Assembly (NCBI GenBank): GCA_018303045.1 | Contig: JAGVYX010000008.1 | Span: 1-12,384 of the forward strand | Direction of reading: 5' to 3' | DNA from: Candidatus Woesearchaeota archaeon | Lineage (GTDB): Archaea; Nanobdellota; Nanobdellia; Woesearchaeales; GW2011-AR9 | Length of the DNA stretch: 12,384 nt | Part shown: one piece after another, positions 12,285 through 12,384 of the stretch | Layout of the letters: every line of letters begins with the position of its first letter | Numbering within the stretch: position 1 is the first letter of the stretch | Translations under genes and position numbers: made by a program | Notes under the pieces: model-generated | The model's database searches: none | What the model saw: the letters and a program-made list of their open reading frames with translations, nothing else | What the model was told of the DNA's origin: nothing

Positions 12285-12384
12285 ATGATTATTTGTGAAC
12301 TGTGTGGATCACATAATGTGGTGAAAAAAGGGATGAGGCACAATGCTTCTGGCTCAAAGCAAAAGTTTTTCTGCCATGATTGTC
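12285..12384 (+). CDS. zinc-ribbon protein, probably transposase N-terminus (partial)
   Basis: The ATG at 12285 opens a frame that runs off the right edge (33 complete codons visible). It contains C4-x2-C7-G-S-x-N-V-V-K-K-G (4-16), then K-Q-K-F-F-C30-x2-C33. This CxxC...CxxC zinc ribbon, with CGSxxVVKxG and KQxxxCxDC, is characteristic of the DNA-binding head of several archaeal transposases (IS1-like InsA and similar). Expression signals agree with a real start: a TTTAAATATT box at 12241-12250 and GAGAGGT at 12271-12277, 7 nt before the ATG. It is divergent from the transporter operon. The family assignment cannot be completed without the rest of the gene; another zinc-ribbon DNA-binding protein remains possible. 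Confidence 0.65.
   Translation, partial: MIICELCGSHNVVKKGMRHNASGSKQKFFCHDC

Overview
This window reads as archaeal and most likely comes from a small-genome DPANN lineage (Woesearchaeota-like). The domain call is well supported. The window has an SRP receptor FtsY next to prefoldin alpha, an archaeal wybutosine enzyme (Taw1), and a tRNA-Ala(UGC) directly before the 23S rRNA. It also has TATA boxes about 25-29 nt before several start codons, with no room for a ribosome binding site. The DPANN placement is an inference from the short intergenics, the small unknown genes and a 23S that is not preceded by a 16S here.

Left part (1-1490). The 5' end of the 23S rRNA (minus strand, running off the left edge) is preceded by a small three-way-junction RNA element, then tRNA-Ala, then a long rod-like hairpin of about 155 nt where other archaea carry the 16S. 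A further 450 bp upstream has no convincing gene but holds several hairpins and a 17-bp tandem repeat.

Middle part (1490-6980), all minus strand. A small membrane protein sits inside a perfect 14-bp inverted repeat. A DedA-type membrane protein follows, then an information-processing cluster (orf65-pfdA-ftsY). Next come taw1 and two small unknown proteins that look like divergent paralogs of each other.

Right part (6975-12174), minus strand. This is one likely operon: a LolD/MacB-type ABC ATPase, a secreted and membrane-anchored COG1361-like protein, two MacB/FtsX-type permeases and a SAM-dependent methyltransferase. Together they look like a cell-envelope export or extraction machine with an accessory extracellular subunit. 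At the right edge a plus-strand zinc-ribbon protein begins, probably a transposase.

The most unusual feature is a 23-copy, 16-bp tandem repeat (10185-10552). It abuts the start codon of the first permease and appears to have grown from that gene's own translation-start sequence. Two more 16-bp tandem duplications lie at other gene borders, one of them also over a start codon (pfdA). A 165-190 bp structured insert separates the two permease genes and leaves an ATGA stop/start overlap at both ends.
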